From: Hysterangium stoloniferum
Lineage: Eukaryota; Basidiomycota; Agaricomycetes; Hysterangiales; Hysterangiaceae
Direction: 5' to 3'
Length of the DNA stretch: 64,000 nucleotides
Assembly: GCA_015178975.1 (NCBI GenBank)
Contig: WHVD01000080.1
Coordinates: 62,001 to 126,000 of the forward strand
A model generated the notes under the pieces. It was not told where the DNA came from. It saw only the letters and a list, made by a program, of their open reading frames with translations, and searched no databases. Positions 37,005-49,867 of this stretch are shown here, one piece after another. Position numbers and translations under genes: made by a program. Position 1 is the stretch's first letter. Each line of letters starts with the position of its first letter.

Positions 37005-38523
37005 ATGACCAATTCCGAAGATCTCGAGCCTTTAGGAGAGGTCCCCCCCCTCTGATACTGAGAATACGCTTGCGCGGCTTGCTGCTCTTGAACACGAGAT
37101 CACGGAGCTCCGAAACTCAGGACCTCAGACGAACACCCTCCTAGCTACCATTCTCTCACGCCTCGAGTCCCCGCCCGATCCCGCCATCCCACTGCACGTC
37201 GCCCTGCCCGATCTGCCGACTGGCAACCAGAATGTCACCCCGCCGCCTCAAAATGCATCGCTGAGCGACATCGTGATGGCCCCACCTCCCTCACACCCCT
37301 ACGACCCTCGGTCACCGTACGCGCTTGCTGCCCAGCCGCGCGACGAAGGCGGCGTGCCCTACCCCTACCCACCATTTTTTGCATGCGCACTCTCAAAACG
37401 CGGCGCCTGTCCACGCTGCGCGAGAAACCCCTTGGCGCGAACCCCAGGAGGTGTGTCCCATCATCCCCGCCCTTTTCCACACCCCACACGCCGCTCGTGG
37501 CCATGACGACGGCCCCCCACCCGATCTCGGCGCGCCGGTGCCTATTGGCCCGTACACTCATGTTCGCGCCGCCGCCCCAAATGACTTCGACGGGGACCGC
37601 TCTTCTGGGAGGGCCTTCCTCACTAGCTGCACCTTGTACTTCTCCCTCTGTGCAGCTCAATTCCCAAACGAGCAGGCCCGTATACATTGGGCCCTGTCCT
37701 ACATGAAGACTGGCTGAGCTGCCACCTTTGCCCAGCGTGTCGTTAGTGCCCAAGCTTCAGGAGACCTCCCATTTAGTTCATGGGCAGATTTTGAACAGGA
37801 GTTCCAACTGCGCTTCTGCCCTCGGGATGAGGAGATGGCTGCCCTCACCAAATTAGAAGGAACTGGCTATTTTCAGGGCCGTCGTCCTGTTGAGGATTAC
37901 ATTGACCAGTTCGAAGAGCTGATTACTGAAGCCAGATATACAGAAGGCCGAGCCATTGTGATGAAATTCAGACGAGGCTTAGACAAACATTTACAGGACC
38001 GCATTGCTGAGCTAGGCTCAGACCGCCCCTCCAATGAAGACCCTTTGGCCTGGTATGAGGCTGCACGCCGCTTTGATGCTAATCGGGCAGCCAACCAAGC
38101 ATTCAACACTTCAGGGCACTCTTCTGTGCCATCAGGTCCTCCCCTGCATCGTCCTATCCCTGCCCTGAGTAGGCCTGCACCAGTCCCTGTCTATGCACCT
38201 CCTCCAGGGCCTCCCCCTCATTCCTTCCCTGTGAAGAGCCATGCCAACCTCCCTGTACCTATGGACTACCTGTAGACACTCTTAGACGCAATTGTGGTGT
38301 GCCAGGTGCTTGTTTTCATTGTGGCAGTCTGGAGCATCTAGTCAAAGATTGCCCACGTGCCTTTGATGTTCGGGTCATCCCAGTTGAGGAACAGGTATCC
38401 ATGCTAGAGCAGTTGTTAGCTGCGGCTGATGTGCGTGCTGCAGGAATGGCACAAAATCTGGATGGGCAAGGTATAATAGGTAAAGAAGAGGTAGAAGAGG
38501 ATTTTGGCTCTTGCAGTGGATGA
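37005..38523 (+). pseudogene. GyD Gag, broken
   Basis: The ATG at 37005 begins MTNSEDLEP. A shift at a C8 run (37043-37050) leads into a helical N-terminal part (LARLAALEHEITELRN), and another shift lies near 37400. The capsid region follows (AAPNDFDGDRSSGRAFLT, FSLCAAQFPNEQARIHWAL) with TGA at 37715-37717. The same TGA occurs in the copy at 21460. The frame then runs on through MKFRRGLDKHLQDR to a 7-bp insertion near 38268, after which the zinc knuckle CFHCGSLEHLVKDC is read in another frame. All Gag parts are present but no single frame remains. Confidence 0.85.
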
Positions 38524-41500
38524 GAAGTGCGCCTCCACTGCCTGTACATAACCATTTTGAATGTTTGGCTGTAGAAAATGATACTCCCTTATCACAGCCT
38601 CCCTTCTCAATAGTTCCAGCCGTACTGAACCCTAAACCCCCTAACTCCCAACCCAAGAAACTCAGAGTCAGAAAGCCCCATTGGGAGCAAAGATTACCAA
38701 CCCCATTTGTCATTGCAGCCACCTTAAATCCAAATTCCCTGTCTCTCAAGGTGGAAATCCAAACCACAGATACCGCTGAAGTTTTTGGAGTATCTGCCCT
38801 CCTAGACTCTGGAGCAACAGGATCATTCATTGATTCTGAGTTTGTGAAGCAGAACCGACTCACCACTTGGAAGCTTCTCCATCCTATTCCAGTACACAAT
38901 GTAGATGGAACCCTGAATGAGTCAGGATCCATCACTGAGGTGGTTGACTTGATTTTACGCTACAAGGATCACAGTGAGCGTACCCCAATGGCAGTGACTA
39001 GTCTTGGTCGCCAAAAGTTGATCCTGGGATACACCTGGCTCAAGGAACACAACCCAGAGATTGACTGGCCGACCAAACAGGTCAAGCTTAGCCGCTGCCC
39101 AGCAAAGTGCCACACCTGCTGACAGGAAGTGAAGAAGGAGACACAGGAACACAAAAGAGAGGCTCATAGAGCCAGACTCTGTCGACAAGGTCCTTGTCCA
39201 CTCCTTGTAGATGAGTTGGAAGACCTAGAGAACCTTGAGAGTCCAGAAGGGTCCGAGGAGCATCACCTTGCAACCCAGGACTCTCAACTGACCACACCCC
39301 TGTATGAATCGGGAGATCGAATCTTGTCCATTATCCCCCCCTCAGTAGAAATGATTGCAGCTAGCTCCACCACTTCACAGCGTCTGGCAGAAGCTGCCCA
39401 CCGCAATTTCAGCACAGAGGCCAAGGTCCCAGAGTATCTACAGGAATTCCATGATGTCTTCTCAAAGAAGTCCTTTGACACTCTTCCAGAACACAAGATT
39501 TGGGACCATGCCATAGAGCTGGAGCCTGGTGCTAAAGCCACCAACTGTAAGGTCTACCCCTTGTCCCCATCTGAACAAGTGCAGCTGGATGAGTTCCTCA
39601 AGGAGAATCTAGAAACTGGGCGTATCCGCCCCTCCAAATCCCCAATGGCCTCTCCAGTGTTTTTCATCAAGAAGAAAGATGGATCTCTGTGGTTAGTCCA
39701 AGACTATCGGGAGTTGAATACTATCACAGTGAAAAACCGTTATCCCATTCCATTGATTTCAGAACTTGTGAATCAGCTTAGGGGAGCTCGATACTTTACA
39801 AAGCTGGATGTGCGATGGAGATACAATAACATTCACATCAAAGAGGGTGATGAATGGAAGGCAGCCTTTCGCACCAATAGGGGACTGTTTGAACCACTGG
39901 TGATGTTCTTTGGACTCACCAATAGCCCAGCCACTTTCCAGACCATGATGAATGATATCTTTGTAGACCTGATCCGAGAAGGAGTGGTATGTGTATACCT
40001 GGATGACATCCTGATCTATACCAAGACTCTAGAAGAACATCGCCGAGTTCTGCAATTAGTCTTGGAACGACTCCAACATCATAAACTTTACTTACGTCCA
40101 GAGAAGTGTGAGTTTGAGAAGACCAAGATTGAATATTTGGGGCTCATTATCTCCCATGGTTGTACGGAGATGGACCCAGTGAAGATAGCAGGTGTAGCAG
40201 AGTGGCCCATTCCCAAAAATAAAAAGGAAGTACAGGCATTTTTGGGTTTTGCAAATTTCTACCGTCGATTCATCCAAGACTTTTCCAAGATTGCACGTCC
40301 ATTGTTTGATCTTACAGGGAATGATGTTGCCTGGAAGTGGTCCACAGAGGCCCAAGAAGCATTTAATGGGATTAAGGCTCGGGTGACCTCTGCTCCAGTC
40401 CTCACACTCCCAAATGACAATCAACCATTTCGAATTGAGGCAGATAGTTCAGATTTTGCCACAGGAGCAGTCTTGTCCCAGCAATCAGACTCTGATGGGA
40501 AGTGGCACCCAGTTGCCTTCTACTCCAAAAGTCTGAATGCTGTGGAACGGAACTATGAGATTTATGACAAAGAACTCCTTTCCATAATCTGGGCCTTAGA
40601 AGAATGGTGCCATTTCTTGGAAGGTGCTCAGCATAAGGTAGAGATCTGGACTGATCATCAGAATCTTCAGTACTTCAGGTCAGCCCAAAAACTCAACCGT
40701 AGACAGGCGAGATGGTCATTATTCTCTCGCTTTGAATATGATTTATTCTACAAGCCAGGAAAATCAATGGGGAAGCCAGATGCTCTGTCACGGAGACCAG
40801 ATCATGGTACAGGATCAGAAGACAATGCTGATGTAATACTATTGCGCCCTGACCTGTTTCGAATCAGAGCCCTGGAGGGTCTGACACTGGTGGGGGAAGA
40901 GCAGGATGTCCTGGGCAAGATCCGTAGAGCAGGGCAAATGGGATTGCGAGAAGACACAGTTGCAAAGGCAGCACGAGAGCTTCAACAAGGCAACTCCTGA
41001 CAAGTCCTGACTGCAGAGTGGTCAGAGCTACAGGGCATCCTTTACTTTCGTGGCAAGATCTATGTGCCAAATGACCCAGAGCTCCGAAGAGTCATAGTAT
41101 CACAGCATCATGATACTCGCATTGGCGGTCATCATGGCCGATGGAAAACCTTAGAATTGGTGGCACACAATTACTGGTGGCCACAAATGTCACGGTACAT
41201 TGGACGTTATGTTGCCACTTGTGACCCTTGTTTGAGGACCAAGATTCAATGTAGGAAACCTATGGGTGAGTTGGAACCTCTCCCTATCCCAGAAAACAGA
41301 TGGGACACTATAAGTGTGGATTTCATTGTAGAACTTCCTGAGGCCCATGGTTTTGACTCTATCATGGTAGTGGTGGACTCCATAACCAAACGAGCTCATT
41401 TCATTCCAACTAACACCACAATCACAGCCTTAGGTGCAGCACGACTATTTCTGACTCATGTGTGGAAACTGCATGGATTACCTAGACAGGTGGTATCTGA

Positions 41501-42407
41501 TCGTGGCCCTCAATTTGTGGCAGAATTCACTAAAGAATTGTCTCGTTTACTGGGAATCAAATTATCCCCCACTACAGCCTATCATCCCCAGGCTGATGGC
41601 CAAACAGAACGAGTCAACCAAGAACTGGAACAGTACTTGTGGGTGTGGATCAATGAACGACAAGATGATTGGGATGAGCTTCTCCCATTGGCTGAGTTTA
41701 GTCACAACAATGTACCCCATTCTAGCACCCAACAGACACCATTTATGCTAGATACAGGCTGCCACCCTCGTATGGGATTTGAACCACACCAGCCTTTATC
41801 CCATTTAGAATCAGTCAATGAGTTCAAAGATCGAATGGCCCATGCACTGGAAGAGGCAAAGGCAGCACTCATTAAAGCCAAGGAGGATATGGCACGGTAT
41901 TACAATTGACGGCAAATACCTGCTCCTGACTACAAGGTAGGAGACAAGGTGTACCTAGATGCTAGTGATATTAGAACCACTAGGCCATCAGTCAAACTCT
42001 CTCACCGCAATTTGGGGCCTTTTACCATACAAGCCAAAGTGGGTCGCAATGCTTATCGTTTAAGACTCCCCAATTCCTTGCAACGTCTTCACCCAGTGTT
42101 TAATGTGGTCAAACTGACTCCAGCACTGGATGACCCTTTCCCAGGACGCCATCCTCCACCTGCACCAGAGCCAATATTGGTGGAAGGTGAAGAGGAGTAT
42201 CATGTTGAGAAGATCCTCAATAGCAGGAGATTTCGGAATCAGCTCCAATTCTTGATCAAGTGGGAAGGTTATGGATATGAGCATAATGAATGGGTCTCAG
42301 AGAATGATGTCAAGGCTCCAGACTTAGTTGCAGAATTCTATCAGGAACATCCAGGAGCCCCTAGATGGATTAGAGCGGTACAGTTTTATGCCCTGCCATT
42401 TCAATAA
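38511..42407 (+). pseudogene. GyD Pol, one frame with three TGA codons
   Basis: From 38511 to 42407 one frame encodes aspartic protease (LLDSGATGSFID, about residues 97-108), RT (YLDD near nucleotide 40000), RNase H (EADSSDFATGAV, TDHQNLQYF), integrase zinc region, integrase core (SVDF; VVSDRGPQF; GQTERVNQ) and a chromodomain (YHVEKILNSR, FLIKWEGYG, NEWV). TGA codons at 39120-39122, 40998-41000 and 41907-41909 interrupt it. Each sits where an arginine codon is plausible (CGA to TGA). The usual VMPFGLTN of RT reads VMFFGLTN. Apart from these point changes the pol is complete. Confidence 0.92.
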
Positions 42408-42584
42408 GCCCTTCACTGAACTCAATGTTGTCACGAGCATAATAGAAACGGAAATTAAAAGATCCCAAATCCAGCCTGACTCATAGCTAAATTAAAAGTC
42501 CGAACTCACATATATATTTGGGCACTAAGATAATATCAACATAGCCCCCTAGTTCGTTGACCAAACATCCTAATCAACTGCATC

Positions 42585-43043
42585 ATGTTTGCTACAGCAT
42601 CTTCTTCTAAATTAACCCTCTCTAACTCAACTCCTCTCACTACCATTGAACTCGAACTTGTGAAGTCTCAATTCTCTTTATCCACAGAGAGTATTCCCCA
42701 ATCCCATCCACCTTACTCATATTCCTCCAAGGAATACCATCACATCCTTCATCGACGAGGCATCCGACCCCCATATGCTCCTGATGACCCTGTCTACATC
42801 CGCGTTAACAAAGATTCCCATAAGGTGTACCAATATCGATTCGATCGAGCATTCCCACGATCTCGTTCCTCACCAACAGAGGAAGTGTACTACGAGGCCA
42901 TGTTCACTCCTGTTGGAGATCACGAAGGACCCTCGTTGTTCCACATCCCAGCGCCAGTAGGAAGTGAGGTCAAATGCCAGTGTGGGCATTATTGTTTTGC
43001 ATTTCTAGTGTGGTTGAGAACGGTGTTCTTCCCTTGCTTTTAA
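42585..43043 (+). CDS. GyD third ORF, unknown function
   Basis: A 152-codon sense frame lies between pol and the 3' LTR. It starts MFATASSSKLTLSNSTPL, has a Tyr/Arg-rich middle (DDPVYIRVNKDSHKVYQYRF) and ends with a short hydrophobic, Cys-containing tail (CQCGHYCFAFLVWL). No domain is recognised and no relation to the GyE third ORF or the GyC antisense gene is visible. It could be an accessory protein of this element or part of the 3' untranslated region. Intactness in a copy whose gag and pol are broken is noteworthy, but the ORF is short. Confidence 0.45.
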   Translation: MFATASSSKLTLSNSTPLTTIELELVKSQFSLSTESIPQSHPPYSYSSKEYHHILHRRGIRPPYAPDDPVYIRVNKDSHKVYQYRFDRAFPRSRSSPTEEVYYEAMFTPVGDHEGPSLFHIPAPVGSEVKCQCGHYCFAFLVWLRTVFFPCF

Positions 43044-43236
43044 TGGTAGTCCTTAGGGGTAGGAACAGTGCATGTCCTATCTCGGTCTGGGGAGTAGAAG
43101 AAATGGTGTTTGGATGGTTGATATGGCATATGACATAGGAGGGATTGTCGACATGTGATTTGTAGGGTAGTTCCAATGTGCCTCCTTTTCTTGTTCTTGA
43201 GCGTTCCGAGGCGTCACGCCTTAGAAGAGGGGGTGA

Positions 43237-43634
43237 TGTAAGGGGACGTTCAATTTGTGCCTTCAATATGGTTGATATATATATTGCTAAAACCCCAATA
43301 AGTTCCTCTGAGTAATCTAGCCCCAAGAGGGTTATTAGTACTGTTTCCTGTAATCTTCTCATATTTTTCCATGACTTCTAACACTCCCTAGGAATATCTC
43401 CAGGGTAGAGTAGGTAGTTAGTGACCGTTGGGGTGAGCTGTCATTCTATTTTTAGCCACCCCCTAGTTTCGGATCGCCTAGCAGAGGCCACCCCCTTATC
43501 CTTTTCTCTTTGGATATCCCTCTGCTAGGTGAGTAGTTTAGTCTCCTGTATATATTAGGTACTTAATATACTTTGGATATCCCTCTGCTAGCCTAGTGTG
43601 AGTACCACAGGTCCTGTTAGAGGTAGCCCTTACA
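43237..43634 (+). repeat. GyD 3' LTR
   Basis: A 398-bp copy, preceded by the polypurine tract and followed by GTGAT. Confidence 0.92.
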
Positions 43635-43929
43635 GTGATCAAGTAGCGCGGCTATTTTTGGCTACACAATGGGACCGTGCCACTTGCATTGTCTCATACC
43701 ATTCCCATTGTTCCCTTCACATATATAAACTATCCTTACTATTATACTAGACCTCAGTCCGTTATACGCTACTGTTATACGAGACTGAGGTGAGCAATCC
43801 TTTAATACCAGTACTTAAATATTTATACTAATAGTGTATTAGCTATAATATTTAGGTACTTAATGTAGTCCATTATACGCTACTGTTATACGAGACTGAG
43901 CTATAATATTTAGGTCTTACTTTCTAACA

Positions 43930-43942
43930 GGTTATGGGCCTT
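43930..43942 (+). promoter_or_regulatory. Co3 primer binding site, initiator tRNA-Met anticodon arm
   Basis: GGTTATGGGCC directly follows the LTR end TAACA, as in Co1 and TRIM-1. Confidence 0.75.
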
Positions 43943-43975
43943 TGCTTTTAAGTAGGACCACTATTTTCTTTACCG

Positions 43976-46531
43976 ATGACTACCCAAACTTCCACGGACG
44001 CTCTTGCGCCGTCTATCACCCTTATCCGTACCGACATCACTTATTCGGGACCCAAGCTCGATAAGCTTAAATCAAACTATCGCCCTTGGCTTCGTGCTGC
44101 GGACCTTTTCATTACCCTCACTGGACTTTCTGGTTATGTCGATGGTACAATCCCAGAGCCCGCTGATACTGAACTGCATGCCTGAGCCAACTGGCTGGCG
44201 AACAACTCTTTGGACACTGCCTTTATCATCTCTACTGTGGAGACATCTGAGCAGGAGTACCTCAACCGAAAAATGGGTGCAAAAGCTTGTTGGGAGACTA
44301 TCCAACAACGCCACCAGAGTGAAGGCCCTATACGTCAAGTACAGTTACTGCAAGAAGCCCTTACCACTCGTTGCACCCGTACCAACCCTTTACCCGTTAC
44401 CGCAGAAAAGATTTGCTCTTTGATCGACCGTGCCTATGAAATGGGCGACATTTCTAAGGACCTTTTGAAATGCATTGCCCTCCTGGGTTCCCTTGGCACC
44501 AATTTTGGGAATGTTCGTTCTATTATCACTCGGGATATCTCTGCCTCTACCAACTCTACCCCTTTTACATCTACTCAACTCCGTGTTTATTTGGATAATG
44601 AGCAAACTCTCATAAACTCAGATAAAGTCACCCTTCCTGAATCAGTTGCCCTCTCTGCCCAGCAATCTTCGAAGTCCTCCGTCAGTTGTTCTAACTGCAA
44701 ACACAATTTCCATGAAGCCAAGTATTGCATCCATCCTGGTGGGGGCATGGCAGGCAAGACTCTTGATGAATCCAAGCAGGCTTGTCACCTTGCTCGAGGT
44801 TCCAAGTCGAACAGTTCTACACCAGCACCCACTAACTCAACCACTCCTACCTCTACTATGCCAAAAGTCCCTATTAAGTTACAGGGTGCTGATGGTCGTA
44901 TCTATATTGTCAATATGGACTCTTCCGATTTTTCTTCTTCAGAAATCCCTACTGCCAACCTGGCTATGATCCCCTCTAACTCTCCTTTCCCTCAGTCGTC
45001 CCTGGCCCCTTCTTCATCCCTCATTTTGGAACAGGATATCGTGGAGTATGATGGCTGGCTCGTCATTGAGGAGGAGTTGACAATGAATATGGATTGGTCC
45101 AAACACAGTACCCCATCCACCATGACAACAATTAATACTTCCGATATCTCCCCCATTTCCCAATCAAATCGCACACCTATTTCAACTGACTCACATCCAT
45201 TCTGGATGGATAGTGGTGCATCTGTACATGTTTCCCCTGATCGTACTGATTTTATGACCTTGAAAGCTGTCACTCCTCGCTCAGTCAAAGGAATTGGTGG
45301 TTCATCTATATGGGCAATCAGTATTGGGGATATCAAACTTCGCATAGGCTGGGGGACATCCTTAATTTTACGGAATGTTCTCTATATTCCAGATGCTACA
45401 GTACGGTTGATTTCAATCCATTGCCTTACAAAGGATTCAAATGTTATCGCACATTTTGACGATACCTCCTGTTGGCTTAGTAGCAAATCGTCTGGTGCAA
45501 CTATCGCTCGGGGTAACCTACTTCCACAAAAAAGTCTTTACTCCTTGAATATCTATTCCGCCCATGCTGAACATGTTATCGTCACATATCGTGCACCCAC
45601 ACTTGAAACTTGGCATCGCCGCCTTGGACATGCAAATTATCAATCTATTCGTGACATGTTCAATAGTGGCCTTCTCAAAGGTGCGACACCAACCTCTTCC
45701 TCAACTCATTCTAAATGTGACTCCTGCATTCTCGGGAAACAGAGTAAAACACCTGTTCCAAAGAAGCGGGAGGAGGGAATGGGTCATAGAGCAACAAGGA
45801 AGTTGGAAAAGGTGTGGGTAGATTTATCAGGACCTAATCATGTCACTTCACGTGCTGGATTCAACTATGCCATGAACATTGTAGACGACTACTCTAGTTT
45901 CACTTGGACAATCCTACTTAAACTAAAAAGTGACGCCTTTATCCAGCTTCAAATTTGGGAATAGGCTCGAGAAGTTGAGACTGGATTAAAGGTTGGTATT
46001 TATAGAACAGACAATGGTGAACTCAAAAGCCACGATATGGCGAATTGGTTAGCCTCACGAGGAACAGACCACCAATATACCGCTCCATACACATCAGCAC
46101 ATAATTGGGCGTGTGGAAAGACTCCATCACACCTTAATGTCAAAGGCGAGAACCATGCGTATCTATGCCAGTTTGCCTGCATATCTATGGGACGAATTCT
46201 ACCTCACTGCTGCTCACCTACATGTTAAAACTACCACTAAATCTCTTAAGGACAAGACACTTTGGGAACTGTGTTATGGCCACACTCCAGATTATTCCTA
46301 TATGCGCGAAATTGGCTGTCGGGCTTTCGTCTTAATTCAGAATAGGACAAATCCTAAAATTTACGAACAGTCAATTGAGTGTATTCTTGTTGGATATGAT
46401 GGCAAATCGAAAACATATAGGTGCTATGACCCAAAAACACGACAAATTTACAGTTCTTATCATGTTCGATTCCTGGAGAGTCATGATGGACATCCACATA
46501 CTCCTGTGATGGAACCTAGTGTTGAACTGAG
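43976..46531 (+). pseudogene. Co3 Gag-Pol, N-terminal half (gag, protease, integrase)
   Basis: It starts MTTQTSTDALAP at 43976. One frame holds to about 46108 with TGA at 44183-44185 and TAG at 45962-45964. Gag carries a knuckle CX2CX4HX4C (CSNCKHNFHEAKYC). The protease reads WMDSGASVHV. The integrase region has WHRRLGHANY, a CDSC motif, VDLSGP and RTDNGE. A shift near 46108 precedes VERLHHTLMSKART, which carries the catalytic Glu. The sequence is cut at 46531 by the GyB LTR before RT. The copy is inactive. It is only distantly related to Co1 (a different gag). Confidence 0.88.
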
Positions 46532-47161
46532 TGTGAGAGGTATGGCGAAATACACTCAGGAAATATAGTCGGATGAGCTCTTACTATATTTCCTTTATTA
46601 TTTCTATTTTCTCTCTTTTATTATATCTATAATTAGTTCGACGACCTATGTATGCGGTACATTGACTCTTGTGGGTGCACACAGGCCAGACTTATGTATT
46701 CTAGCACCCGTAGTTTAGAACTCAGACACTTTTTACACCACAACCACGACTTACCCAGACACCCATTAGTGTCCTGTAAGTTGTGATTGGTGTATCGTCT
46801 CGACCGTCACAGATGGGCTTTAGCTATCTACTCTATCAGAGTTTCGAACTGTACCAGTCGAAACTCAATCCTTATCGCTACTCGCGTGGACCACATCCAC
46901 ACTATTCTATTATTCGACTCTCTAGTACTCTACTTTACTCTTGAGCAGTCGTTCAGAATCGCACTAGACAGTCGATTCTACTTATTCGTTTTAGCTCTCT
47001 ACCTTATTCTAGATAGCTACTTCCTTCTACTGTATTGAACTGAGTAGTCAATACGCGTTCATTCTGTATTAGACTTCGACAGTCAATACATTGTAGTGTC
47101 GTACCTAAACGGTCGATATTCTTCGTATATAGAACGGTTAGAACTTCCACTACTCTTCACA
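46532..47161 (+). repeat. GyB 5' LTR
   Basis: A 630-bp LTR, TGTGAGAGGTATGG...CTACTCTTCACA, inserted in Co3 after CTGAG. The group's primer site (GTGGTGATCCGGGCCGGACC) begins at 47162. Confidence 0.9.
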
Positions 47162-47237
47162 GTGGTGATCCGGGCCGGACCGCTCTTTCCCTACAAAGAA
47201 AAACATTTATTTCAACTATCAAATTTTAAGCACGTAA

Positions 47238-49152
47238 ATGACCACTGGCAAGAACCAAACGCCGAAATCTTCGATGACCCCGAGTAGTTCAAAACCTCGT
47301 CAAAGACCTGCAAGTCTGGAACCACCCCGTAACGTCACCATGAGGAAGTCTTCGATGACTTTTCAAAAACCAGCTCCTCCCGGAAGTTCCGTCGAAGCAG
47401 TAGCTGGACCGTCAACGGATGCCCCTCCAAGTCCACGAGAAGAACATCCGTCAACTGAGCAGTTGAACATCCCCGGAGCTAATGTTGAAACTACCCGTGC
47501 TCCTGAACCCGTTCTCTTGTTCCTGCCTAAACAGGTCATCCTTAAGCAATTCTTTAGGGGTCATATGATTTACACCCAGCCCATCGACTTACAATGGGAT
47601 GCGTACTACCCCGACCAAATTTCTACGGATCAGGTTACTCCCTTTGTGGAGGAGTACAATACGGACTACCCCCTCTTACCGGTGACTGTAGCAGTCTGGT
47701 TAGGTCATTATCAGGCTATTTTATCAGCGCAGGATCTATTCTTACGACCTGGAACCCTTGAGGACTTGACTCGCTCGATTCCCGAATGGTCGAGTGAAGT
47801 TACTTCTGTTATGGAAGGAGGGAGGACGGTTCTTAAACAAGAGGTGTTCTCTTCATTCCTCGAAGCACTCCGCACGCACGATGACACATTACAAATCCTT
47901 CATGTCCTACTCGGTGGGGATCACATCGTCCCTAAAGTCGACTACAGTATATATACATTCGGATGCTGGAGGAGTCTCTTAACGGGATTAGTCGGAATTC
48001 TTCGTTTGCGTATTTTACCTTAAGGGGTTGGTTAAGGCAAAATCAGAGAAGACTCGATAAGATGGTTTTGGAGGTGCTTTACCCTTATGGTGATTCCATC
48101 CAGGTACCCGATTTGCCCATCTCCACAACCAGTTCGTTTGTTCGTACCCTGAATGGATCTCCCGACACTCATTTCCTTCATTCGCTCAATCGTCCCATTA
48201 TTTTGCAAGACTTCCCGTCGGACATGAGGATGCAAGTTGCGGAACATCTTCAGGAAAAAGGAATGGAAATATGCATCCCCCTCTATCAACCTCAACCTCG
48301 TCGACCTTTGAATACGGTCGAAATCGAGAGAGGGATCGCGACGGAACCTAGCCCTACCCCCCATCAGGAAATTCACCACTCTCGTGTCACGTTCGAATGA
48401 ATCCCTGGTAATACAAACATAGGTGATGAACCAACTACGACTAGGAATTGATCAGTCACCAACAGGGGTCGACCATCTTTCTTCACTGCATTCACCGAGG
48501 GTATAGCTGGTCAGGTTGCTGGTCGAGGATCACTGAATCCAGTTGATCCTCACCATTCCCTGCCGATCTCCTCCAATCCCTTTCTGCCATCGGGAGGACC
48601 TCCTAGTAATTCATCTGGGAGTTCTAGTACCTCAAGCTATGGAGGGAATTCAGGATGTGGGGGGCATCACGGTAGAGTACCTAACTCTCCCTTTCAAACT
48701 CCGATGCAGCCTCAAGCCAGCGTGCCTATCGATGACTTACCTAAGGATAAAAGGATCGCTCTTAACACCAACGACATCAAGATCAAATGGTCAGACCTTC
48801 CCGAATACGATGGGACTCAATCCAAGGCATTGGATTACATCATGGATATTATGAGCCTCTCGGAGATCTCTGACTCCATGAGTACATTGTTGGGAGTCGC
48901 TCTGCCAAGACGACTCACCGGCGGTGCTAAGATCTGGTGGAGCACCCTAGACCGTGAACATCGCACTGAATTTAGTTGATCTCACGGATCATTTCTTTGG
49001 GGCATCGTAGAAGGATTACTTGGAACTCGTTGGAGCGAATCCTTGGCTCTAGAATGGGAAGCCATGAAATTTCGACAGGCCGGTCACAATCATGAGACAC
49101 CCATTCATTACATTCAGCGAAGGGTCAAGCTCTATCGATTCTTGTATGGGTT
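47238..49152 (+). pseudogene. GyB Gag, truncated by GyE2
   Basis: It starts MTTGKNQTPKSS and parallels the intact gag at 55609. A deletion near 47945 shifts the frame (KVDYSIYTF for KVDYQYMYI). TGA codons follow near 48398, 48448 and 48978. The capsid part (IDDLPKDKRIALNTNDIKIK, YIQRRVKLYRFLYGF) is recognisable up to 49152, where the next LTR begins. No pol of this copy is visible. Confidence 0.87.
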
Positions 49153-49791
49153 TGTGAAGGGTATGCATATATCATAATTGGACTGTGGAATAATACATAT
49201 ATTATAGTATTTTATTATTTAGTTCTTACTCTTTTTCCCTAACTCTCTATATCTTTCAAGCATACCCGTATTTCTTAGTTCGAAGTCTTGTGTATATCTA
49301 TGGGCACTCTCGGCGCTAAATCTTAGACATCTTTTACTCAGCAGACACCACCTCGTAAACAACCCAGACGTCGAATAGTGAGAGGTGTCAAGGGTAACAT
49401 CTAAGCTACCTATAAGGGTAGCGTTCTCTAGTCTCCTGACATACTTTGGACTCGAACTGCGAAGGTCGAGTTCCACTCTAAGGTCTTTGCGCTCGTCGAC
49501 GCTATAGTCGACTTGCACTATTATCTCTTTACTTCAGATATTCGGCTTCTCGTTGATTATCTATTTACATTTAGCTACGAGTTGCACCATAAAGGTCAAC
49601 TCTTCGTTCTCTCATTCTAGCCGTCAAGAGCAACTGTACAGTTGCTCTTGTGACGTGTAGCGTGTCTCTTTGCTAGTACTGTCAGTCTAGCAATCTACAG
49701 TATTGTACTGAACGGTCAATACTTTCTAATAGTAGTTGAATAAACACTATTCTTCGTATATTGAGCGGTAGGAATCTAACGACTCTTCACA
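49153..49791 (+). repeat. GyE2 5' LTR
   Basis: A 639-bp LTR, TGTGAAGGGTATGCATATAT...CGACTCTTCACA, inserted into GyB gag after GGGTT. The primer site follows at 49792. Confidence 0.9.
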
Positions 49792-49867
49792 GTGGTGATC
49801 CGGGCCGGACCGTTCTTTTCCTACGAGGAAAAACTTATTATTTGACTACTAAGACCTGAACACGCGA

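Larger units (their letters stand above)
36483..43634 (+). mobile_element. GyD: complete Ty3/gypsy chromovirus, TSD GTGAT
   Basis: This 7152-bp element has LTRs of 396 bp (36483-36878) and 398 bp (43237-43634), TGTAAGGGG...CCCTTACA, with GTGAT at 36478-36482 and 43635-43639. The LTRs differ by about four transitions and a 2-bp gap, so the insertion is young. Order: LTR, self-priming site, gag, pol with chromodomain, a sense third ORF, polypurine tract (AGAAGAGGGGGTGA), LTR. Frames are broken by frameshifts in gag and by TGA codons in pol. Confidence 0.95.
36433..46531 (+). mobile_element. Co3: Ty1/copia element, 5' part, host of GyD
   Basis: The 5' LTR (TGTTAGAATTC...TTTCTAACA, about 340 bp) is split into 36433-36482 and 43640-43929 by GyD. 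AGTAT (36428-36432) precedes it. After the LTR come the initiator tRNA-Met type primer site, gag-protease-integrase, and then a GyB LTR at 46532 that interrupts the element. RT, RNase H and the 3' LTR are not in the window. The LTR contains a duplicated block of about 50 bp (CGTTATACGCTACTGTTATA, near 43757 and 43868). Confidence 0.85.
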
